This document shows positions 1-5,664 of a stretch of DNA of 8,768 nucleotides, in pieces (the stretch's first letter is position 1; the number at the start of each line of letters is the position of its first letter). The stretch lies in assembly GCA_031283835.1 (NCBI GenBank), contig JAITBA010000047.1, positions 1 through 8,768 of the forward strand, in the 5' to 3' direction. The notes below the pieces were generated by a model, which was given only the letters and a program-made list of their open reading frames with translations, was not told the DNA's origin and ran no database searches. This DNA comes from Oscillospiraceae bacterium. GTDB lineage: Bacteria > Bacillota > Clostridia > Oscillospirales > Acutalibacteraceae. A program made the translations under genes and the position numbers.

Positions 1-113
1 CCGCCGTTCTGCGTTAATTTTTTTGTAATACGAAAGTATGACTGCAAAAAAATTGCCTTGCCCGGCAAAAAATCCGCTCAAAATCTGGACATTTCGGATA
101 GTGTCAACACGCC
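1..113 (-). mobile_element. Left copy of MITE-like element, truncated by window edge
   Basis: The reverse complement of this stretch matches 8610-8723 at the other end of the window almost perfectly. I count two substitutions (left positions 74 and 111) and one single-base length change in an A/T run. Its inner end carries the terminal repeat TAGTGTCAACACGCC (99-113), the same sequence that closes the right copy. The four bases just outside (114-117) are CTAG, as they are next to the right copy. About 45 bp of the outer end, as judged from the right copy, lie beyond the window start. It encodes no protein. The repeat match is directly visible; calling it a MITE (a short non-autonomous transposon) is inference from the terminal inverted repeats, the size and the absence of a transposase. 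Confidence 0.8.
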
Positions 114-165
114 CTAGACCTCCTCGCAAATCCGCTCGTCCCGCGTTTCCAAAAAGGTCTATCCA

Positions 166-221
166 CCCCTGTTCCCACATATAGATGAAGCGTCTATGAA
201 TGCGGGAACGGGGGTTTTTTT
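166..221 (+). terminator. Terminator-like hairpin abutting the start codon of the first glycosyltransferase
   Basis: Bases 166-176 (CCCCTGTTCCC) pair with 204-214 (GGGAACGGGGG) over 11 positions with one G-T wobble. A further inner stem (ATAGA 181-185 with TCTAT 193-197) closes a seven-base loop. Seven T residues (215-221) follow directly, and the ATG comes at 222. This is the layout of an intrinsic terminator, but the only Shine-Dalgarno candidate for the gene (GGGGG, 210-214) lies inside the 3' arm of the stem. It could be a terminator of upstream transcription, an attenuator, or a translation-blocking leader. No promoter for the gene is recognisable upstream. The structure is seen in the sequence; any regulatory role is inferred. 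Confidence 0.6.
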
Positions 222-1292
222 ATGCCGACGATTAGTCTGTGCATGATTGTGAAGAACGAGGAGGAGGTGCTCGCGCGGTGCCTGGCCGGCGCCAAGGGGT
301 TGGTAGACGAGATTGTGGTGGTGGACACCGGCAGCGAAGACAGCACCAAAGAAATCGCAAAGCAGTTCACCGGCAAGGTCTATGACTTTGCGTGGATTGA
401 CCACTTTGCGGCGGCGCGCAATTTTGCGTTCTCAAAGGGCACGGGCGATTATCTGATGTGGCTGGACGCGGACGACATGATTCTGCCGGAGGACGCGCAG
501 TCCTTTGTGGAGCTAAAGCGGCGCCTGGATCATTCTGTCGACACGGTCATGATGAAGTACAACATCGCCTTTGACGAGCAGGGAAAGCCAACGTTCAGCT
601 ACTACCGCGAGCGGGTGATGCGCAACGACCCCCGCGCGCGCTGGGAGGGTGCGATCCACGAGGTGATTGCGCCGTTTGGAAAGATTATCCATTCGCCGGT
701 GGGTGTGACGCACCGGCGCAAGAGCAAAACCGATCCGCTGCGCAACCTGCGGCTGTTTGAGCGGCTGCTGGCCAAGGGCGAAACGCTGTCGCCCCGGGAG
801 CAATTTTATTATGCCCGGGAGCTGTATTACGGCGCGCGTTATGCCGAAGCGTGCGCTGTGTTTGAGGCCTTTTTGGACGGCGGCAAAGGGTGGATTGAAA
901 ACAACATCGAAGCGTGCCGCGTGCTGGCGCAGTGCCGCGACGCCCTGGGCCAGCGCGAGCAGGCGCTGCAGGCACTCATGCGCAGTTTTGCCTACGACGC
1001 GCCGCGGGCCGAAATTTGCTGCGCGCTGGGGTACCATTTTTTTGCCCGGCAGGCGTATGAAACGGCGGTGCACTGGTACCAAAGCGCGCTGCTTTGCCCC
1101 CGCAAAGACACTGCCGGGGGGTTTATGCTAGAAGACTGCTACGGCTACCTGCCGCACTTGCAGCTGTGCGTGTGCCACGACCGCCTGGGCCAAACCGCGC
1201 AGGCCGTTGCGCACAACGAAGAAGCCGGCAAACTGCGCCCCCAATCGGCGGCGTATTTGCATAATAAGACCTATTTTGAAGGGAAGGTTTAG
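222..1292 (+). CDS. Family 2 glycosyltransferase with TPR-like C-terminal region
   Basis: A 356-residue protein that probably transfers a sugar from a nucleotide-sugar donor to an unknown acceptor in the cytosol. The N-terminal half is a GT2 (GT-A fold) domain. It opens with ISLCMIVKNEE (4-14) and continues with DTGSEDST (35-42), ARNFAF (65-70) and the metal/nucleotide-binding DxD in LDADD (81-85). A conserved HEVI follows at 146-149. From about residue 190 to 340 the sequence is helical with TPR-like repeats, for example around FYYARELYY, ALQALMRSF and AVHWYQSALL. This architecture is known in SunS-like and other TPR-GT2 proteins of Firmicutes. No signal peptide or membrane segment is seen. 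The ATG start fits the family N-terminus exactly. The hairpin with T-tract touches the start codon, and the only ribosome binding site is GGGGG within its stem. The substrate cannot be told from sequence. Confidence 0.9.
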   Translation: MPTISLCMIVKNEEEVLARCLAGAKGLVDEIVVVDTGSEDSTKEIAKQFTGKVYDFAWIDHFAAARNFAFSKGTGDYLMWLDADDMILPEDAQSFVELKRRLDHSVDTVMMKYNIAFDEQGKPTFSYYRERVMRNDPRARWEGAIHEVIAPFGKIIHSPVGVTHRRKSKTDPLRNLRLFERLLAKGETLSPREQFYYARELYYGARYAEACAVFEAFLDGGKGWIENNIEACRVLAQCRDALGQREQALQALMRSFAYDAPRAEICCALGYHFFARQAYETAVHWYQSALLCPRKDTAGGFMLEDCYGYLPHLQLCVCHDRLGQTAQAVAHNEEAGKLRPQSAAYLHNKTYFEGKV

Positions 1293-1297
1293 CGCCC

Positions 1298-1322
1298 GCA
1301 GGCATCTCGTCGCCGCTTTTTT
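1298..1322 (+). terminator. Weak intrinsic terminator candidate after the first glycosyltransferase
   Basis: A short stem with one bulge (GC-A-GGC at 1298-1303 with GCCGC at 1312-1316) is followed by six T residues (1317-1322), starting 5 bases after the stop codon. The stem is only about 5 bp, so this is a modest candidate. Confidence 0.35.
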
Positions 1323-1334
1323 GCGCCATTTTTT

Positions 1335-1365
1335 AAAAAATAACCGGCAACGCAAGCGTTGCCGG
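1335..1365 (-). terminator. Strong intrinsic terminator of the minus-strand ncRNA
   Basis: A perfect 10-bp GC-rich stem (CCGGCAACGC with GCGTTGCCGG, 1344-1365) is followed on the minus strand by TTATTTTTT (1343-1335). On the plus strand the same hairpin is followed by AAAAC, so it terminates only leftward transcription. No minus-strand protein gene ends near it; the transcript it serves is the RNA described at 1335-1496. Confidence 0.8.
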
Positions 1366-1496
1366 AAAACACGGCCGGCAGGACGTACTGTTGCAATAAA
1401 CGTGTGAGCGAAGGCCCACACAGCTCCCCCTAAAGCGTACCATCAGGCAAGAGATCAGCCTGTTCGTTTTATACGTCCGCACCGGTTCCCCGTGCA
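1335..1496 (-). ncRNA. Structured small RNA of about 160 nt (6S-like shape, family unassigned)
   Basis: This minus-strand unit has its own promoter (1503-1531) and terminator (1335-1365) and no open frame of note. Reading 5' to 3' on the minus strand, the 5' end and the part just before the terminator pair in a long closing stem of three blocks: 1494-1490 with 1374-1370, 1485-1482 with 1378-1375, and 1478-1472 with 1387-1381. These give 16 bp separated by small bulges. Inside are two hairpins, 1462-1458 with 1448-1444 (5 bp) and 1421-1414 with 1409-1402 (8 bp, loop CUUC in RNA). A single-stranded stretch lies between them. A long closing stem, open central region and apical hairpin is the general shape of 6S RNA, which is widespread in Firmicutes, but I do not recognise a diagnostic 6S motif. 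It lacks the SRP RNA, RNase P and tmRNA signatures I would expect. No gene lies downstream in its direction, so a cis riboswitch is unlikely. The 357-base gap 1293-1649 is largely filled by this unit. Confidence 0.6.
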
Positions 1497-1502
1497 AGAT
1501 TT

Positions 1503-1531
1503 ATCTTAACACGCCGCAAGCAAAATTGCAA
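1503..1531 (-). promoter_or_regulatory. Sigma-A-type promoter of the minus-strand ncRNA
   Basis: On the minus strand the -35 box TTGCAA (1531-1526) is separated by exactly 17 bp from the -10 box TAAGAT (1508-1503), which carries an extended TGT just upstream (1511-1509). Transcription should start near 1496, a few bases before the closing stem of the RNA. Box sequences and spacing are read directly; activity is inferred. Confidence 0.7.
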
Positions 1532-1649
1532 GCAAAAACAGGGGCAATTGCACAAAAAACATTCGCGCAGCGCACCGGTTGGAAAAAAATGCCGGTTATG
1601 CGGCCTTGGTGTTCCATCAAAAAAGAAACGGCTGGGAGGGATTACCATT

Positions 1650-2753
1650 TTGAACACAAGCGCCGCAAAAAGGGTGCCGGTGGTGCGGCTGCGGCTGGGC
1701 GGCGCGGCGCCGCATCTTTCGCAAATCACCACGGGGTTCACGCTGCTGCAGGCGCGGGGCGTGCTGCAGCTGGTCTACGAGGGGTTCCGGGGCAACCTGC
1801 GGGGGCGCTACTGCCATGGGATAATGGCGGAGGCCGCGCTGGAAGACGGGCGGCTGCTGGCCTATGATATGGCGGACGGCTATGAGGAAATCTTGCGGCC
1901 GGCGGTCTTTGACGCGCAGCTGGACGGCGTGTTTTTGTATTTTAAGCGTGCCTACGATCGGGGGTTCCTCAACGGCGCGCGCAACCGCGCCAAGGTGCGT
2001 GCGCTGGGGCTGAATTATTTTGTCAGCTGCCCGGGCAACCCGCTGCCGGCTTCGGGCGCGCAGGCGCAATACACCGCCGAGTTTTTCATGTCCCACAACA
2101 GCTACGCGGCGTATAAGGGGCTGTTTCTTACGCGGCTGTGGGATCCCGGCGGGATACGCGCGGACGCGCTGCAGCGCAAGCACACGTTTCTCACCATGGC
2201 CGAAGCCGAAACGCTGGCCGCCCGGCGCGTTGACGAAACAGAGTGCGTGAACCGCCTGCGCACGGGCTGCATCCGCGCCTGCCGCGAGGCCTTTGGGCCG
2301 CGCTTTTTGGGCGGCCTGGAGGACAGTTTTTATACGCGCGGCACGGCGCCCGATTTGATTGGCTTGCCAACACACACCCGCAAAGACGCATTTTTGCGTC
2401 TGCTGCAAAAAAATTATGTTTGCCTGGCCAACGACGGCCTGCATCGTTCAACCGGGTGGAAAATGGCGGAATACACGGCGGCAGGCCGCGCTGTTTTGAC
2501 CCAGCCCTTGGCGTTTGGGCTGCCGGGCGGGTTCCGGCGCGGGCAAAACTACGCAACCTACAAAACCCCGGAGGAATGCGTGCGCGCGCTAGAAAGCCTG
2601 CTAGAAAACCCGGCCCGTGTGCACCGCATGGAGGCCGCCAACTTTGCGTACTATTGCAACTATGTGCGCCCCGACGCGATGGTTTTGCGCACGCTGCGAG
2701 ACGCGGCGCCGGAGATGTTTTTGTTTGAAGAAAATGATGGAGGAGGGCTATAG
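1650..2753 (+). CDS. Group-1-like glycosyltransferase (CgeB/YkvP-type C-terminal domain)
   Basis: A 367-residue protein, probably a GT-B-fold glycosyltransferase for a surface glycan. The C-terminal third has the typical donor-side pattern of group 1 transferases: STGWKMAEYTAAGRAVLTQP (about 267-286), then NYATYKTPEECVRAL (300-314) and a terminal helix with RMEAANFAYY (326-335). This resembles the C-terminal domain of CgeB/YkvP spore-coat glycosyltransferases. The N-terminal half is not recognisable by motif. No signal peptide or membrane segment is seen. I chose the TTG at 1650 because GGGAGGG (1634-1640) sits nine bases before it. A longer reading from ATG 1548 would add 34 residues, but these look like non-coding translation and run into the ncRNA promoter zone. 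No promoter is clear between 1532 and 1633. The gene converges on the CDP-glycerol transferase gene with 27 bp between stops and no convincing terminator there. The sugar and acceptor are unknown. Confidence 0.75.
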   Translation: MNTSAAKRVPVVRLRLGGAAPHLSQITTGFTLLQARGVLQLVYEGFRGNLRGRYCHGIMAEAALEDGRLLAYDMADGYEEILRPAVFDAQLDGVFLYFKRAYDRGFLNGARNRAKVRALGLNYFVSCPGNPLPASGAQAQYTAEFFMSHNSYAAYKGLFLTRLWDPGGIRADALQRKHTFLTMAEAETLAARRVDETECVNRLRTGCIRACREAFGPRFLGGLEDSFYTRGTAPDLIGLPTHTRKDAFLRLLQKNYVCLANDGLHRSTGWKMAEYTAAGRAVLTQPLAFGLPGGFRRGQNYATYKTPEECVRALESLLENPARVHRMEAANFAYYCNYVRPDAMVLRTLRDAAPEMFLFEENDGGGL

Positions 2754-2780
2754 GGCTGCGCGACTTCTTCTGTTGGGAGG

Positions 2781-3977
2781 CTATAGTCCCAGCGTGTTGC
2801 GCAAAATCCGCTCTGTGGAGTGACCGTCGCAGGCGGACATGAATTTTTTGCGAAAGGCCTGCACTTTTGCGCTGTCGAAGCCGCCCTCAAACAGGTTGCG
2901 CCGAATGCCCGCAATCACGTCCTCGGTGTCCCACACAAGCGCGCCGGGCACAAATTGCAGGTAGGGATAATAAAAACTGCGGCTCTTCTCGTATTTTTCC
3001 AGGTCGTAGGAGAAAAACAGCATGGGCCGCTCCAGCAAAGAATACTCGAACACCAGCGAAGAATAATCCGAAATGCATAGATCGGCCGCGCACAGCAGGG
3101 TTTCGATGCGCTGGTCTATGGCGTCAAACACAAAGGGAATCTGGCCGGGTTCGGGCGTGGGGATATTTGTGCGGGAACGCGGGTGCGGCTTGAGCAAAAG
3201 CACACAGTCGCCGCCCAACTGCTCGGCCATCAGGTCATAGTCCAGCACGTCGTCGTGCCGGGCCTTGCGCAGCTTGTTCCCCCGAAAGGTGGGGGCATAG
3301 AGCACAATTTTGCGCGCGCCAATCTCGGGGAAGGCCTCGAGAATTTGCCGCCGACACCCCTCCGTGACGCCCGGCCGAAAAAAATAGTCGGTGCGGGGCG
3401 CGCCCCACGGCCGCAAAATTTCTTCGGGGCACCGAAAGGCATCTACGTAGTGCGGAATGATCTCGGGCGCGCTGACGCAGGCATATTTATAATATTGGTG
3501 CACAGGGTTCCATTTCCAGGCTTTTTCGCTGGGGCCCCATGCCAAATCCACGCAAGAATAGCCAAATTTTTTAAAAGCCCCGCACCCGTGCCACAGCTGA
3601 ATGATATCGGTGCCCTTGCGCGGACGGCAGCCTTCCACCAGGGGGCAAACCTCCATGAGGTAGACGGCCCTGGCCCGGGCATAGCCTAAGTAAAAAAAGG
3701 TGCGCCGCAGATAATACCGCACGCGGGATTCTTGCAACACTTTGCCAAAAAACACGCAGCGATACTTTTCGGCGGTCAGCCGTTCCATCAGCGGCAAAAA
3801 ATTATCGCCCGGCGCAGACACCGCGTCGTTGATGAAATAGATGCATTTGGGGTCAATAGGACGCAGGCACCCTAGGTGATACACAAGGGGCCAAAACACC
3901 CGCCGCAGCCCAAAGCGCAGTGTGCGCCTATAGAGTGCGCGCGCTTTTTTTCGGATAATAGACAGCCGATTCCTCAA
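2781..3977 (-). CDS. CDP-glycerol glycerophosphotransferase family protein (TagF/TagB-like)
   Basis: A 398-residue protein of the family that transfers glycerol phosphate (or ribitol phosphate) from the CDP-alditol to a membrane-linked acceptor in teichoic acid or similar polymer synthesis, at the inner face of the membrane. Family motifs are complete: QLWHGCGAFKKFG (127-139), GAPRTDYFF (192-200), LYAPTFRG (226-233), LLKPHPRS (261-268), ISDYSSLVFEY (302-312) and the end motif DGHSTERI (384-391). The histidines of WHG (130) and KPH (265) match those known to matter in TagF. The N-terminus is strongly basic, suiting membrane association. The TTG at 3977 is preferred because GGGGAG (3992-3987) lies nine bases upstream. 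An upstream ATG at 4112 would place an excellent extended -10 box inside the coding part and add a lysine/cysteine-rich leader foreign to the family. Length fits a single-domain TagB-like enzyme rather than the longer two-domain TagF. It stands alone on this strand. Confidence 0.88.
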   Translation of the reverse strand: MRNRLSIIRKKARALYRRTLRFGLRRVFWPLVYHLGCLRPIDPKCIYFINDAVSAPGDNFLPLMERLTAEKYRCVFFGKVLQESRVRYYLRRTFFYLGYARARAVYLMEVCPLVEGCRPRKGTDIIQLWHGCGAFKKFGYSCVDLAWGPSEKAWKWNPVHQYYKYACVSAPEIIPHYVDAFRCPEEILRPWGAPRTDYFFRPGVTEGCRRQILEAFPEIGARKIVLYAPTFRGNKLRKARHDDVLDYDLMAEQLGGDCVLLLKPHPRSRTNIPTPEPGQIPFVFDAIDQRIETLLCAADLCISDYSSLVFEYSLLERPMLFFSYDLEKYEKSRSFYYPYLQFVPGALVWDTEDVIAGIRRNLFEGGFDSAKVQAFRKKFMSACDGHSTERILRNTLGL

Positions 3978-4058
3978 TTTGTTTCGCTCCCCGCAATCTT
4001 TTTTTTGCACGCCCGCGTTGCGCTCACAAAAGCGCAATCCCGCCAAAACCTTGTTGTT

Positions 4059-4067
4059 ATTATAACA
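4059..4067 (-). promoter_or_regulatory. Extended -10 promoter for the CDP-glycerol transferase gene
   Basis: On the minus strand the sequence TGTTATAAT (4067-4059) is a perfect extended -10 element. The region 17 bp upstream (TTTTCT) is only a weak -35 match, which extended -10 promoters tolerate. The predicted start near 4052 gives a leader of about 75 nt before the TTG at 3977. Confidence 0.65.
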
Positions 4068-4119
4068 CACTTTGGAAGAAAAGAAAAGATATATTTTGCG
4101 AAAAAACAGCAATTTTTAC

Positions 4120-4172
4120 AAAAAAAGCTTGCCTGTACCCGCAAGAGGGTCTTCCCCGAAAAAAAAGCTTGC
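4120..4172. repeat. Two 13-bp direct repeats exactly 40 bp apart in the divergent promoter region
   Basis: AAAAAAAGCTTGC occurs at 4120-4132 and again at 4160-4172. The second copy overlaps the -35 box (TTGCAT) of the rpmB promoter. The first copy has a TTGCCT at the same place but no -10 box at the right distance. They could be binding sites for a regulator, or a chance product of AT-rich DNA. The intergenic stretch 3978-4245 (268 bp) otherwise holds only the two divergent promoters and A/T runs. Confidence 0.45.
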
Positions 4173-4197
4173 ATTTTTTTTGTGAGCGTGCTATAAT
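4169..4197 (+). promoter_or_regulatory. Strong sigma-A promoter of rpmB
   Basis: A -35 box TTGCAT (4169-4174), a 17-bp spacer and a consensus -10 TATAAT (4192-4197), also preceded by TG one base upstream (extended -10). The predicted start near 4204 leaves a leader of about 42 nt carrying AAAGGAGG (4230-4237), eight bases before the ATG. This is the best promoter and ribosome binding site pair in the window, as expected for a ribosomal protein gene. Confidence 0.85.
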
Positions 4198-4245
4198 ATT
4201 TTTGTTCATTTTGTTTCGCAATCCAGAGCAAAGGAGGTATATCCC

Positions 4246-4434
4246 ATGGCAAAATGTGATTTTTGTGGCAAAGAGGTTTCTTTCGGTATCCAGGTTTCTC
4301 ACTCGCACCGCCGTTCAAACCGCACCTGGAAGCCGAATGTCAAGCGTGTGAAGGCAATTGTCAATGGTTCCCCCAAGCGTGTGCACGCCTGCACGCGCTG
4401 TCTGCGCAGCGGAAGTGTCACCCGTGCAGTGTGA
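4246..4434 (+). CDS. rpmB: 50S ribosomal protein L28
   Basis: A 62-residue protein of the large ribosomal subunit. It begins MAKCDFCGKE, includes HSHRRSNRTWKPN (19-31) and ends with the second zinc knuckle HACTRC. The two CxxC pairs (C4/C7 and C49/C52) mark the zinc-binding 'C+' form of L28. Many bacteria also carry or replace it with a zinc-free form, and zinc-responsive control is known for some of these, but no Zur-like site is evident here. Start and length match the family, with an excellent ribosome binding site and its own strong promoter. The last 11 bases overlap the following aminopeptidase gene, so the two are probably translated from one message. Confidence 0.97.
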   Translation: MAKCDFCGKEVSFGIQVSHSHRRSNRTWKPNVKRVKAIVNGSPKRVHACTRCLRSGSVTRAV

Positions 4435-5497
4435 GAATCTGCGTCAACTGCAAACAAAAATACCGACGCGCTGTGCCGCGCTCATCCGCGGCGCGACGAA
4501 TCGTCGGTATCTGCTGTGCTTTGCGTCCTCCGGCGGCATGCTGTTTGTCACCCGGCAAGCGGCGGTGTTTTTGACCGACAGCCGCTATATCGAAGCCGCG
4601 CGGGCGCAGGTTTTGACCTGCCCTGTGGAGGAGCTAAAAAACGGGCGGGAACAGCTGCGCGCCCTGTGCAAGCAACACCACATCAAAACGCTGCTGCCCG
4701 AGCCGGAAACCACCACCCTTGCCCAGGCGGCGGAACTGCGGCGCTGGCTGCCGCCCACCGTGCGTCTTGCCGCAAAAAACGACTTAATCGACCGCACTTT
4801 GCGGGCGCAGCGCATGCACAAATCCCCCCCGGAAGTTGCTGCCATCACGCGGGCGCAGCGCATTGCCGAAGCCGCCTTGGCGCAGGTGCTGCCGCAAATC
4901 CGCGTGGGCGCGACCGAGCGCGGCATTGCGCTGGCGCTGGATATTGCGATGCTGCAAGGCGGCGCGGAGGCCCTGGCGTTCGAGACCATTGTGGCGGCCG
5001 GCCCCAACGGTTCAAGGCCCCACGCCGTGCCCGGCGATTACGCCCTTCGCTCCGGCGATTTTGTCACCATGGATTTTGGCGCGGTTGTTGACGGTTGCCA
5101 CAGCGACATGACCCGCACCGTGGCCGTGGGCGCGCCAACCGCCGAACAACGCGCAATTTATCAAACTGTGCTGGCGGCACAGCGGGCGGCGCTAGAAGCG
5201 CTAAAACCGGGCGTTGCCTGCAAAGCGGCCGACGCCGCGGCCCGGGAGGTCATTGCCGCCGCCGGCTATGGCGATTGCTTTCGTCACGGCACCGGCCATG
5301 GCGTGGGCTTCAACATTCACGAGGCCCCCTCCCTCTCTTCCAAATCGGACGAGACCCTGCGGCCCGGCATGGTGGTTACGGTGGAACCGGGCATTTATCT
5401 GCCCGGCAAATGCGGGGTGCGCATCGAAGACATGGCTGTCATCACCGCCGACGGCCACAAAAACCTGACCATGGCAAGCAAAGAATTGATTCTATAG
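4424..5497 (+). CDS. M24 family Xaa-Pro aminopeptidase
   Basis: A 357-residue cytosolic metallopeptidase that removes an N-terminal residue preceding proline (YqhT/PepP-PepQ type). An N-terminal creatinase-like domain (about 1-125, with RRYLLCFASSGG and FLTDSRYIEAA) is followed by the pita-bread catalytic domain. All five metal ligands are present: D217 in MDFGA, D228 in HSDMTRT, H292 in HGTGHGVGF, E321 in VEPGIY and E335 in RIEDM. The second His of the active site (H288) is also there. The GTG at 4424 is chosen because it fits the family N-terminus and has GGAAG (4411-4415) eight bases before it. A GTG at 4415 is an alternative, and an ATG at 4358 would add a tail that is merely shifted-frame rpmB. 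The 11-bp overlap suggests translational coupling to rpmB. In many Firmicutes this peptidase gene precedes efp (elongation factor P); efp is not next to it here. Confidence 0.92.
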   Translation: MQCENLRQLQTKIPTRCAALIRGATNRRYLLCFASSGGMLFVTRQAAVFLTDSRYIEAARAQVLTCPVEELKNGREQLRALCKQHHIKTLLPEPETTTLAQAAELRRWLPPTVRLAAKNDLIDRTLRAQRMHKSPPEVAAITRAQRIAEAALAQVLPQIRVGATERGIALALDIAMLQGGAEALAFETIVAAGPNGSRPHAVPGDYALRSGDFVTMDFGAVVDGCHSDMTRTVAVGAPTAEQRAIYQTVLAAQRAALEALKPGVACKAADAAAREVIAAAGYGDCFRHGTGHGVGFNIHEAPSLSSKSDETLRPGMVVTVEPGIYLPGKCGVRIEDMAVITADGHKNLTMASKELIL

Positions 5498-5664
5498 CCG
5501 TTCCATATGGCATTTGCGTTGATTTTGCACGGGTTTTTTAGTCCGAGCAAAAAAGCGTGGCAATACGTTCGTATTTTGCGCATTTTTGACGCGGCACGGG
5601 CTAAAGAAGGCTGCAACCACAATGCTTAATGTCATATGAAACGGCTATATATGAAGGATTTTTC

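Noticed and set aside
1370..1494. The folded RNA on the plus strand instead of the minus strand
   Set aside because: The stems fold on either strand, but the promoter spacing and the terminator U-tract exist only on the minus strand.
1517..1550. GCAAGCAAAA direct repeats and the palindrome GCAATTGC as operator or short CRISPR-like repeats
   Set aside because: Only two short copies without spacers of regular length; they overlap the ncRNA promoter and may be chance.
1548..1649. Longer N-terminus for the group-1-like glycosyltransferase starting at ATG 1548
   Set aside because: The extra 34 residues look random and the TTG at 1650 has a clear GGGAGGG site.
1617..2444. Minus-strand open frame of 275 codons opposite the group-1-like glycosyltransferase
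   Set aside because: Its composition is typical of an antisense shadow, and the plus strand carries the recognisable motifs.
2774..2791. Stem TGGGA/TCCCA between the convergent genes as a bidirectional terminator
   Set aside because: Only 5 bp of stem and no T-tract on either side.
3978..4112. Longer N-terminus for the CDP-glycerol transferase starting at ATG 4112
   Set aside because: It would contain the extended -10 promoter, lacks a ribosome binding site, and adds residues unlike the family.
5498..5664. Promoter or terminator between the aminopeptidase and the fusion gene
   Set aside because: T-runs and small palindromes occur, such as AATACG/CGTATT near 5560-5575, but no stem with a T-tract or well-spaced -35/-10 pair is convincing.
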